Shown one piece after another: positions 27,114 to 34,852 of a stretch of 64,000 nucleotides of DNA; the stretch's first letter is position 1; every line of letters begins with the position of its first letter. The notes below the pieces were generated by a model. That model was given only the letters and a program-made list of their open reading frames with translations. It ran no database searches and was not told where the DNA came from. Origin of the DNA: Streptomyces nigra (lineage in GTDB: Bacteria > Actinomycetota > Actinomycetes > Streptomycetales > Streptomycetaceae); the NCBI RefSeq assembly GCF_003074055.1, contig NZ_CP029043.1:2658501-2722500 (forward strand), given 5' to 3'. The translations under genes were made by a program, and so were the position numbers.

Positions 27114-28859
27114 TTGCCTCATGGCCAGTTGGGCCGTTCTGCCATGTTCCGGGGAAGGCTCCGGCCGACGAGGTGGGAGCCGATATGGCTTCTGACTTTC
27201 TCGCGGCTGATGAAGCAGGACTTCTCCGATCTCGAGGCCGCCGTCAAGGTCTGGCGCGGGCTGTCGACGACCACGGACTCGCTCACCGACCGCCACCGCC
27301 GGCAGGTGACCGGGCCGCTGCACCAGTCCTGGAAAGGCGACGACGCCGACGCGGCCCTGTTCTACCTGGAGGACGTCGAGTCGCGCATCGCTGTGGTCGA
27401 GACGGAGGCCATGGCCATCGCCGAGGTCCTCGACACCACCCGGTTCTGGATGGAGCAGGCCCAGACCGATCTGCGCAACGCGGTGCGGCGGGCGGAGCAG
27501 GACGGCTTCGACGTCGACGAGGACGGCTGGGTGAGCGACCGGACGGCGTCGGACCTCCCCCGCCAGGACCCTGACGCCCAACAGCTCATCGCCGAACGCA
27601 ACAGGCTGCTCACGGAGCACCGTGCCGCCATGGACGACGCCCTGACCGCCGCGCACGAGGCGAGCAACGACGGCGCCCGGGCCCTCGGGGAGCTGAACGG
27701 CGACATCCTCACCGACCCGCTCAGCCATGACGCGGCGGCGGAGTCCGCCCAGGACGTCAAGAACGCGATGAAGGCCGTGGGCGTCCAGGCCCCGCAGATC
27801 CCCTCGGACGATCCGAAGGCCGCCGCCGAGTGGTGGAAGGCCCTCAGCCCGGAGGAGCGCCAAGCCTACACCACCCTCTATCCGAAGCAGATCGGAGCGA
27901 CCGACGGCCTGCCGACGGACGTACGGGACGACGCCAACCGCACGGCGCTCGGCCAAGAACTCAATCTGATCCAGGAAGGCAACTGGGACGAGGGGTTCCC
28001 CGGGGACAGCGACGAGACGGTCAACAAACGCCTCGACAACCTGCTGATGCTCAATGACCGGCTCGAAGCGTCGGACAGCGCCCCCGAGGGCAAGGAGCTC
28101 TACCTTCTCGGCTACGACTCCAAGGACGACGGCCGGGCCATCATCGCGATGGGCAACCCGGACACCGCGGCGCACACCGGCATTCTAGTGCCGGGAACCA
28201 ATACCAAGATGGACGCCGTCCCCGGTCAGCTCGAGCGTATCGATAGGCTGCAGTCCGCTGCGCAGGGCCGATCCCATGGTGAGAGCGTCGCCATGATCAC
28301 CTGGCTCGGCTACGACGCCCCTGAGGCGTCCACGACCGACTTCAACAGCGTCGGTGGGACCGGGCGAGCCGAGGACGCCGCCCCCGACCTGCGCCAGTTC
28401 GTAGCAGGAACACATGCCGCACACGACGGATCGCCGAGTCACACCACCGTGATCGGGCACAGTTACGGCTCCACAGTCGTGGGGGCGGCAGCAGCCGAGG
28501 GCTCCGGCCTGGGCGCGGACGACGTGATCGCGGTTGGCAGTCCCGGCATGACCGTCGATGAGGCCGAGGATCTACAGATGGATCCTGAGCACGTGTGGGT
28601 TGGTACCGCCGAGGACGACGCGGTCGCCAACAACACCTCCGGTTACACCCTTGGCCGCGACCCGACGCTGGGAGGCTTCGGTGGCAACAACTTCAGCGTC
28701 GACACCCATGGCCATAGCGGCTACTGGGACAGAGGGCCGTACGGACCCAGCGAGTCCCTCGACAACCAGGGAGCGATCATTGCGGGCAGGCAGCCCACAG
28801 AGGCTCCGAAGGAGGGCTCCGAGTTGCCGCCTGAGGGCTACATCGTCCCCGGCCTCTAG
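27114..28859 (+). CDS. alpha/beta-hydrolase (DUF1023-like) with WXG-like N-terminal helices; start uncertain
   Basis: A large protein of about 550-581 residues. The N-terminal 230 residues are helical and coiled-coil-like (LTFSRLMKQDFSDLEAAVKVWRGL, then RFWMEQAQTDLRNAVRRAEQDGF), as in ESX/WXG-type partners. The C-terminal part is an alpha/beta-hydrolase with the serine-nucleophile elbow VIGHSYGSTVVG and a preceding MITWLGYDAPE segment. No signal peptide is seen. The start is a problem: the frame opens at a TTG (27114) without a good ribosome site, while a strong GGTGGGAG-N5-ATG at 27185 is one base out of frame. The 3' half uses more A/T-ending codons than its neighbours. It heads a three-gene set with a lipoprotein and a small helical protein. 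Confidence 0.75.
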   Translation: MPHGQLGRSAMFRGRLRPTRWEPIWLLTFSRLMKQDFSDLEAAVKVWRGLSTTTDSLTDRHRRQVTGPLHQSWKGDDADAALFYLEDVESRIAVVETEAMAIAEVLDTTRFWMEQAQTDLRNAVRRAEQDGFDVDEDGWVSDRTASDLPRQDPDAQQLIAERNRLLTEHRAAMDDALTAAHEASNDGARALGELNGDILTDPLSHDAAAESAQDVKNAMKAVGVQAPQIPSDDPKAAAEWWKALSPEERQAYTTLYPKQIGATDGLPTDVRDDANRTALGQELNLIQEGNWDEGFPGDSDETVNKRLDNLLMLNDRLEASDSAPEGKELYLLGYDSKDDGRAIIAMGNPDTAAHTGILVPGTNTKMDAVPGQLERIDRLQSAAQGRSHGESVAMITWLGYDAPEASTTDFNSVGGTGRAEDAAPDLRQFVAGTHAAHDGSPSHTTVIGHSYGSTVVGAAAAEGSGLGADDVIAVGSPGMTVDEAEDLQMDPEHVWVGTAEDDAVANNTSGYTLGRDPTLGGFGGNNFSVDTHGHSGYWDRGPYGPSESLDNQGAIIAGRQPTEAPKEGSELPPEGYIVPGL

Positions 28860-28872
28860 GCCCGTTCTGCGA

Positions 28873-29388
28873 ATGCTGCTCGCTGTCTCGGCGATCCTGC
28901 TCTCAACTGGAGGTTGCGTGTCCCAGGGTGACGACGCGAACACCCCGCTGCCGCGGATGGAAAAGAACGATGCGCTGCAATGGGCCAAGGACTACACCGC
29001 GTACATGGCCAAGATCACCGATGTCGAGCTCACTCCCTCAACGGCCACTGTGCACTTCGAGAACTGCCTCGGGGTCAACGACGAGGTTGCCGAGGATGGC
29101 CGGTACAGCCTCTACTACTACGTCGATTCCCCAGCGCCCGTCTCGGAGCACACCCGCGTCGTGAGGACTCTCCGCCAGAAACTCACCCAGCAGGGGTACG
29201 AGGTCACCGGGTACCGGGAGTTCAAGGACGCGTACGAGTCTGCTGTGTTCAGGGCCAATAACAAGAAGAACTTCTATCGGGTCACGGCCGAAACCGTCGG
29301 ATCCGGGAAGACGAAGCCTCAAGCCCTCTCCTTCTCCGTACGCACCCCCTGCATGCTCCCGCCCGGCGTGAAGCAGCAGCAGTTCTGA
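28873..29388 (+). CDS. lipoprotein of unknown function (171 aa)
   Basis: The start at 28873 gives MLLAVSAILLSTGGC, a signal peptide with a lipobox (S-T-G-G-C, Cys at residue 15), so the mature protein is lipid-anchored. The rest has no family I know: an acidic alpha-beta domain with TATVHFENCLGVNDEV, SLYYYVDSPAP and VRTLRQKLTQQGYEV, ending in CMLPPG. Two Cys could form a disulfide. It follows the hydrolase by 13 bp and precedes the small helical protein by 20 bp, so the three are very likely one operon. A/T-ending codons are more frequent than in most of the window. Confidence 0.78.
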   Translation: MLLAVSAILLSTGGCVSQGDDANTPLPRMEKNDALQWAKDYTAYMAKITDVELTPSTATVHFENCLGVNDEVAEDGRYSLYYYVDSPAPVSEHTRVVRTLRQKLTQQGYEVTGYREFKDAYESAVFRANNKKNFYRVTAETVGSGKTKPQALSFSVRTPCMLPPGVKQQQF

Positions 29389-29408
29389 CCGGCTGAGAGG
29401 AGCCGAAC

Positions 29409-29906
29409 GTGTCCCGGACCACCGACGTCGACCCGGCCGAACTGCGCGCGTCCGCCGGCGCCTGCGACGGCATCGCACGCACCCTGAAGACACCGGCCGA
29501 CAAGGCCGTCAAGGAGTCGAGGACGGCGGCCGCTTCCCTCACCGGCTGGTCCCTCGGCCCCGCCCTGACGGAGATCGCCACCAGCTGGAAGCCCGCCCTC
29601 GACGGACTGCACGCCCGCATCGAGGCCGGCCGGGACAACCTGAGGTCGTCCGCTGACGGCCACGAGTGGAACGACCAGCGGGCCTCCCAGGACTTCGAGA
29701 AGACGGACACCGCGACCCAGGCCACCCCCGGCGTGATGCCCGCGGCCCTGCGCCCGAGCCCGGCCGGCCCCCCGGTGTCCCAGCCGCTGCAACGCGGCCC
29801 CGGCGACCGCCCCCTGGACCCGCGCACCTCATACGGCACCACCATGCCGACCTACGAGGAGCCGGTCAGTACCCGCCCCACGCCCGGCACGAACGACTTC
29901 GGCTGA
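29409..29906 (+). CDS. WXG100-like small helical protein with Pro-rich tail
   Basis: A 165-residue protein. Residues 1-100 look like two helices separated by a turn (DPAELRASAGACDGIARTLKTPADKA, then GWSLGPALTEIATSWKPALDGLHARIEAGRDNLRSSADGHEWND), with GWS near the turn, resembling the WXG100/ESX substrate hairpin. The remaining 60 residues are Pro/Thr-rich and probably disordered. It has no signal peptide, which fits a type VII substrate or chaperone. GAGAGGAG precedes the GTG start. It closes the hydrolase, lipoprotein, helical protein set. A type VII link is inference; no secretion machinery gene is in the window. Confidence 0.7.
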   Translation: MSRTTDVDPAELRASAGACDGIARTLKTPADKAVKESRTAAASLTGWSLGPALTEIATSWKPALDGLHARIEAGRDNLRSSADGHEWNDQRASQDFEKTDTATQATPGVMPAALRPSPAGPPVSQPLQRGPGDRPLDPRTSYGTTMPTYEEPVSTRPTPGTNDFG

Positions 29907-29941
29907 TGCCCCGGCGGCGGCTCTGACCAGATGACGTCCGG

Positions 29942-30808
29942 CTAGGTGAAGGCCGATGCCGGAGGGGCCGGGGAGTCCACCGCCGACGCGTCCGTCACCG
30001 GAGTCGCGCCACCCGTGAAGTCCCGCAACGCGCGGCCGTGTTCGACGCGGCCCGGGTGGGGGTCGGAGGCGGCGCGGCGGGTGAGGTCGGCGACCGGGAG
30101 GGGCTGGTCGGCGGCGACGAGGACCGCGTTGCCGAAGCGCCGGCCGCGCAGGACCGTGGGGTCGGCGACCAGGGCCAGTTCGGCGAACCGGGCGGCGGCC
30201 GTGGCGATCTGGCCGCGTAGATGTGTGAGCGGAGGGCCGTCGGCGAGGTTGGCCGCGTACCAGCCGCCCGGCGCGAGCGCCCGGCGGACCTCGTCGAGGA
30301 ACTCCGTCGAGGTGAGGTGGGCCGGGGTGCGGGCACCGCTGAAGACGTCGGCGACGACCAGGTCGGCCCAGCCGTCCGGCACCTTGGCGAGCCCTTCGCG
30401 CGCGTCGGTGGAGCGCACCCGGATGCGGGCGTTCCGGTCCAGCGGGAGTTCCCGGCGGACCAGCTCGACGAGGGGCGCGTCCCGCTCGACGACCTGCTGG
30501 GTGGAGCGGGGCCGGGTGGCGGCGACGTAGCGCGCGAGGGTCAGCGCGCCCCCGCCGAGGTGCACGGTCCGTACGGGCCTGCCGGGCGGGGCGACGAGGT
30601 CGATGACATGGCCGAGCCGGCGCTGGTACTCGAAGGAGAGGAAGGCGGGGTCGTCCAGGTCGACGTGCGACTGGGGCGCCCCGTCGAGGAGCAGCGTCCA
30701 GGCCCGCGCCCGGTCCGGGTCGGGTATGAGCTCCGCAAGCCCGCCGTCGACCGTCTCGGCGACGGAGGCCGCGGGGGCTCCGCGCCGGGACTTCCTCGAC
30801 TTTGCCAT
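29942..30808 (-). CDS. spermidine synthase-like methyltransferase-fold protein
   Basis: The 288-residue cytoplasmic protein belongs to the spermidine synthase superfamily: FLSFEYQRRLGHVIDLVAPPG near residue 58, VHLGGGALTLARYVAATRP (glycine-rich SAM-binding loop), QQVVERDAPLVELVR (acidic residue after strand 2), and WADLVVADVFSGARTPAHLTSTEFLDEVRRAL, where the D-x-F-x-G segment replaces the usual D-x-x-D-P catalytic motif. Because that catalytic motif is altered, a true polyamine synthase is doubtful. The basic N-terminus AKSRKSRRGAP and the Pro/Ala-rich C-terminus are additions. It is convergent with the preceding cassette. Confidence 0.8.
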   Translation of the reverse strand: MAKSRKSRRGAPAASVAETVDGGLAELIPDPDRARAWTLLLDGAPQSHVDLDDPAFLSFEYQRRLGHVIDLVAPPGRPVRTVHLGGGALTLARYVAATRPRSTQQVVERDAPLVELVRRELPLDRNARIRVRSTDAREGLAKVPDGWADLVVADVFSGARTPAHLTSTEFLDEVRRALAPGGWYAANLADGPPLTHLRGQIATAAARFAELALVADPTVLRGRRFGNAVLVAADQPLPVADLTRRAASDPHPGRVEHGRALRDFTGGATPVTDASAVDSPAPPASAFT

Positions 30809-30854
30809 GCGGCCATTATCGCGACCCTCGCCGCCCCCACGGCTCGGACGGCGG

Positions 30855-31307
30855 CTACCTGCAATCGTCGGCCGCGCGGATCAGGCGGGCGGCCTCGCCC
30901 AGTGCCGCCCGCAGCACCGCGGGGTCGGTCGCGAGGTCCGCCTCGCCGGGCGGCAGCAGCCAGTCCGAGCCGTCGACGGGCGGCTGGGGGTGCGCGTCCA
31001 GGCTCAGACCCCGGCCGTCCGTCTCGGTACAGGTGCTGCCTGGAACGTCCCAGGCGGCGGCCGTGCCGGGCGGGACGACGAAGCCGAGGGTGTCGCAGCC
31101 GTCGTCGTGCAGGACGGGCCCGACCCCGTCCCCGGCGCCGCGCCGCAGGATGTCGACCGCCTCGAGGCCCTGGCGCGCCGGGACGGTGACCACGTCGCAC
31201 CCCGCGCCCGGCGGCTCACTGCACTCCCCGGTCGGCGTGTGTCCCGCCGCCGTCGACACGGCCCGGGAAACGCTGCTCCGGCTGGTCTCCATCCCGACCT
31301 CCACCAC
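30855..31307 (-). CDS. small protein resembling the N-terminal part of actinobacterial primase-polymerase proteins
   Basis: A 150-residue protein with GCDVVTVPARQGLEAVDIL, VGPVLHDDGCDTLGFVVPPGTAAAWDVPG and SDWLLPPGEADLATDPAVL. From memory this order (D-V-V-x-V-P followed by a P-V-L ... F-V-P-P-G segment and an L-P-P) is that of the N-terminal region of Streptomyces bifunctional DNA primase/polymerase family proteins, but the catalytic part is absent. Function is unknown and the resemblance needs a search. The GTG at 31307 follows AAAGGG; an ATG five codons later (31292) is an alternative. It is divergent from the HTH-TPR regulator. Confidence 0.6.
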   Translation of the reverse strand: MVEVGMETSRSSVSRAVSTAAGHTPTGECSEPPGAGCDVVTVPARQGLEAVDILRRGAGDGVGPVLHDDGCDTLGFVVPPGTAAAWDVPGSTCTETDGRGLSLDAHPQPPVDGSDWLLPPGEADLATDPAVLRAALGEAARLIRAADDCR

Positions 31308-31588
31308 GGAACCCTTTCAGCAGATCCGAAGAGTTCAACGCGGGACGGCGTCAACGGCTACGGCGGAAGTCCGCCGCAAAGGATGGCAGTTCATGGCAGA
31401 TCACGGATGAGATATCCGTTTTGTAGCTAAACACTGCGTGGCGGCTTCGCTACAGCAGGTACGTTCATGCCCGCCGGGGACAAGGCCGTCTCCTGGACCG
31501 GAGATCACGGCTCACGCATCACCGGATCACGGTCCGTCCCGTCCCGCGCCCCGGCATGGTTCGACGGTTCGCACGAGAGGACCCGGCC

Positions 31589-33067
31589 ATGGCGTCGTCA
31601 GATCTGACCTCGTCCCAGCCCCCCAGGCCATCGCGGCCGAACACCGCCTTCCGGCAGCTGCGCGGGCAGCACTCGCCGGCCGAGTTCGCCGCGGCGGTCC
31701 GCCGGGCGGGTCGCGAGATCGGTGAGCGCGTGAGCTGCGACGCGCGCTACATCGGGCGGGTGGAGGCCGGCGAGATCCGCTGCCCCAACTACGCGTACGA
31801 ACGGGTGTTCCTGCACATGTTCCCCGGCCGCACGCTCACCGACCTCGGCTTCGCGCCCCGCTCGTCCGTACGCGGACGCCGGGCGCGCGCGGACGAAGAG
31901 GCGCCCGGCGCACACACCCCGCGCCCGGCACACGCCACCGGTGAGACGAGAGGGGCCCACGCGCCGTACGACCGTATGAACCCGCAGGATCCGTACGCCG
32001 CGCACGTGCCGTTCGGCACCGCGCAGAACCACGAGAACCACGAGGAGAGCGACGTGCTGCGTCGCGCATTCATGACCGGTGGGGGCGCCACGGTGGCCGC
32101 CGCCTCGCTGGGCCCCCTGGGCCTCGCCCACGACGCCGCTGCCACGGACCGCCCGTACAGAAGGGTCGGGGTCCGCGAGGCCGGCGCGCTCGAGGACGCC
32201 GTACGCCGGATCCGGCTGCTGGACGACCGGCACGGCGCCGACGGCCTCTACCGGCGCGCGGCCGCTCCGCTGCGGGCCGCGTACGAACTGCTCGACGCCG
32301 GTACGGCCCGGCAGGCGGCCGGTGACCGGCTGCACTCCGGCGCGGGGGAACTGGCCATCTCGGTGGGCTGGCTGGCCCATGACTCCGGCCGTTTCGACGA
32401 CGCGCGCTCGCACTACGCGGAGGCCCTGGCGACCGCCCGGATGGCCGGGGACCCGGCCCTGGAGGCGCACGCCTTCTGCAACACCTCCTTCCTCGCCCGT
32501 GACGCGGGCCGGCCCCGGGAAGCGGTCCGCGCCGCCCAGGCCGCGCAGCGCGTGGCGCGCTCCCTGGGCTCGTCCCGGCTGCTGAGCCTGCTGTCGCTGC
32601 GCGAGGCGGGCGGCTGGGCCGGGCTCGCCGACCGCACCGGCTGCGAGCAGGCCCTCGTACGCGCGCAGGCCCTCTACGAGCGGGGCCCCTCCGAGGCCGA
32701 TCCCGAGTGGATGAGCTTCTACGGGGAGGCCGAGTTGGAGATCCTGGAGGCGCAGTGCTGGTCGACGCTGGGCAACTGGCGGCGCGCGGCACGGCACGCG
32801 GGGCGCGCGGCGCACCTGCAGGACCCCCACTTCAGCCGCAACATCGCGCTCTACACTGCGGAGCTGGCGGACGACCTGGCCCGCGGCGGCAGCCCGGACG
32901 AGGCGGCCGCGGCCGGGATGCGGGTACTGGACCTGCTGGACCAGGTCCAGTCGTCGCGGGTGCAGACCATGCTGGCCGGCACGGCCCGGGTGCTGCTGCC
33001 GCACCGGCGCGCGAGCGGGGTGTCGGCGTTCCTCGACCGGCACGCGTCGCTGCCGCGCACGGCGTGA
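31589..33067 (+). CDS. HTH-TPR regulator (NsdA-like)
   Basis: A 492-residue regulator. Residues about 17-75 form a divergent XRE-like HTH (TAFRQLRGQHSPAEFAAAVRRAGREIG, then CDARYIGRVEAGEIRCPNYAYERVF). A Pro/Ala-rich linker holds RRAFMTGGGATVAAASLGPLGLA (about 161-183), which looks like a twin-arginine signal but is internal. The last 280 residues are TPR-like helices (LAISVGWLAHDSGRFDDARSHYAEALATARMAGD and similar repeats). This architecture is shared by Streptomyces regulators such as NsdA, where loss of function affects sporulation and antibiotics. GAGAGG precedes the ATG. The target genes are unknown. Confidence 0.8.
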   Translation: MASSDLTSSQPPRPSRPNTAFRQLRGQHSPAEFAAAVRRAGREIGERVSCDARYIGRVEAGEIRCPNYAYERVFLHMFPGRTLTDLGFAPRSSVRGRRARADEEAPGAHTPRPAHATGETRGAHAPYDRMNPQDPYAAHVPFGTAQNHENHEESDVLRRAFMTGGGATVAAASLGPLGLAHDAAATDRPYRRVGVREAGALEDAVRRIRLLDDRHGADGLYRRAAAPLRAAYELLDAGTARQAAGDRLHSGAGELAISVGWLAHDSGRFDDARSHYAEALATARMAGDPALEAHAFCNTSFLARDAGRPREAVRAAQAAQRVARSLGSSRLLSLLSLREAGGWAGLADRTGCEQALVRAQALYERGPSEADPEWMSFYGEAELEILEAQCWSTLGNWRRAARHAGRAAHLQDPHFSRNIALYTAELADDLARGGSPDEAAAAGMRVLDLLDQVQSSRVQTMLAGTARVLLPHRRASGVSAFLDRHASLPRTA

Positions 33068-33089
33068 GGAACACCACGGACGGCGGACG

Positions 33090-33686
33090 TCAGGGGCTGA
33101 GGTGCCCCAGGTCGTTCCAGCTCTCGATCGCGGGCTCGCCGTAGGCCCAGCCCAGCACCGACAGCGCGGTGGGGTTCAGCCGGAGCCGGGACCCGAAGTC
33201 CAGCGGCAGCCCCAGCCAGCGCGCCCCTATGGACCTCAGGACGTGCCCGTGCGCGAAGACCAGCACGTCCCGGTCCGCCTCGCGCGCCCAGGCGACGACC
33301 TCGTCGGCGCGGGCGGTGACCTCGGCCAGGCTCTCGCCGCCGGGCACGCCGTCGCGCCAGATGAGCCAGCCGGGCCGGACGGCCTGGATCTCCGCCGGCG
33401 TCATGCCCTCGTAGTCGCCGTAGTCCCACTCCATGAGCATGTCCCAGTCCCGCGCGCTCTCGCCGAACCCGGCGAGGTCGCACGTCTCCCGCGCGCGGGA
33501 GAGCGGGCTGGTGCGCACCTCGACGTCCGCCAGCCCGTCGAAGGGCGCGCGGTGCAGGCGCTCGCCCAGCAGTTTCGCGCCCCGGCGGCCCTCCTCCAGC
33601 AGCGGGACATCGGTCCTTCCGGTGTGCTTTCCGGCCAGCGACCAGGACGTCTGTCCGTGCCGGGCCAGCAGCATGCGCGGTGCCAT
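33090..33686 (-). CDS. histidine phosphatase family protein
   Basis: The 198-residue protein has the phosphoglycerate-mutase-like signature [25 protein letters not shown] (catalytic RHG at residues 9-11), a second Arg in [15 protein letters not shown], acid/base Glu in [11 protein letters not shown], and the second His in [17 protein letters not shown]. It is a cytoplasmic phosphomonoesterase of the GpmB/CobC type; the substrate cannot be deduced, and no cobalamin or glycolysis genes are nearby. It is convergent with the HTH-TPR regulator (22-bp gap) and divergent from the PAP2 gene. Confidence 0.9.
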   Translation of the reverse strand: MAPRMLLARHGQTSWSLAGKHTGRTDVPLLEEGRRGAKLLGERLHRAPFDGLADVEVRTSPLSRARETCDLAGFGESARDWDMLMEWDYGDYEGMTPAEIQAVRPGWLIWRDGVPGGESLAEVTARADEVVAWAREADRDVLVFAHGHVLRSIGARWLGLPLDFGSRLRLNPTALSVLGWAYGEPAIESWNDLGHLSP

Positions 33687-33874
33687 GTGCGGGGGACCTT
33701 CCGGGAGCTACGAGCGGTGGAACCCGTCCATCATCGCGTACGGTCGGCCGGGGCAACCCGCGGGGCGATCTCTGCGTCTAGTGGCTCAGGGCGCCCGACC
33801 GGCGCGCCCGCGCACACCGTAAAGTGTCACGACCTGTCCACCGGACGCCGTGACGAGAAGGGGGAGGCGATCGG

Positions 33875-34852
33875 ATGCCGCACGCCGACATAGCTGGCGT
33901 GGAGGCGACGCCTCGAACCCGCCTGCGCTGGTGGACCGAGCTGCCGCTGATCCTGCTGGTGTACGCCTGCTACTCGGCGGGCCGTCTGCTCGCCCGGGGC
34001 GACGTCAGTACCGCCGTCGACCACGGCGTGGCGATCCTGGACATCGAGAAGGCGCTGTTCCTCAACGCGGAGCACCCCCTCAACCGGCTCTTCACGCGCG
34101 AGCCGTGGATCGGGATCCCGGCCGACTTCTGGTACGCGTCGCTGCACTACCTGGTGACACCCGTGATCCTGGTGTGGCTGTTCCGGTCCCGTGCCGTGCG
34201 CTACCGCGCGGCCCGCACCTGGCTGATGACGTCGACCTTCATCGGCCTGATCGGCTTCACGCTGCTCCCCACCTGCCCGCCCCGGCTGCTCGCCGAGAGT
34301 TACGGGTTCGTGGACACGATGGCGCAGTACAGCTCGTACGGCTGGTGGGGCGGCGAGGCGAGCGCCCCGCGCGGCATGGGCGGCATGACCAACCAGTACG
34401 CCGCCATGCCGAGCCTGCACGTCGGCTGGTCGCTGTGGTGCGGGGTCATGCTGTGGCGCTACGGCGGCACGCGCCTCGCGAAGACGGCCGCCGTCGCCTA
34501 CCCGCTGATCACCACGATCGTGGTCATGGGCACCGCCAACCACTACTTCCTGGACGCGGTCGCGGGCGCGGCCGTCATGGGCGTCGGCCTGCTGCTGACG
34601 CCGTTCGTGCTGCGCACCGCCGAGCGGGTCCGCGCCCGGTACGCCACACGGCGCGCGGTCACCTCCGCCGCGTCCGGCGCCGCCGCCACGGCGGTCCCGG
34701 GCGACGCCCCCGCCCCGGTTGTCAGTGCCGGATGCCAGACTTCCGCGGGTGAGCGAATTCCACGGCAGCGCGAGTCCCGGTTCGGATCCGGAGCCGAGCC
34801 GAGTGCCGCCCCCCAGGACGCGGGGGACGGCGCTCCGGCACCGGCTCGCTGA
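33875..34852 (+). CDS. PAP2/inositolphosphotransferase-like integral membrane protein
   Basis: A 325-residue membrane protein with about six helices. LPLILLVYACYSAGRLLARG is the first; FWYASLHYLVTPVILVWLF the next. Motifs of the PAP2 phosphatase/phosphotransferase superfamily are FTLLPTCPPRLL, AMPSLHVGWSLWCG (S-L-H catalytic block) and TANHYFLDAVAGAAVM (third block with the active-site His). Homologues include inositol phosphoceramide and arabinan-linked enzymes, so the likely role is lipid phosphate transfer or hydrolysis outside the membrane. AGGGGGAGG precedes the ATG. The last 75 residues are low-complexity and overlap the next gene by about 100 bp in another frame. Confidence 0.87.
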   Translation: MPHADIAGVEATPRTRLRWWTELPLILLVYACYSAGRLLARGDVSTAVDHGVAILDIEKALFLNAEHPLNRLFTREPWIGIPADFWYASLHYLVTPVILVWLFRSRAVRYRAARTWLMTSTFIGLIGFTLLPTCPPRLLAESYGFVDTMAQYSSYGWWGGEASAPRGMGGMTNQYAAMPSLHVGWSLWCGVMLWRYGGTRLAKTAAVAYPLITTIVVMGTANHYFLDAVAGAAVMGVGLLLTPFVLRTAERVRARYATRRAVTSAASGAAATAVPGDAPAPVVSAGCQTSAGERIPRQRESRFGSGAEPSAAPQDAGDGAPAPAR

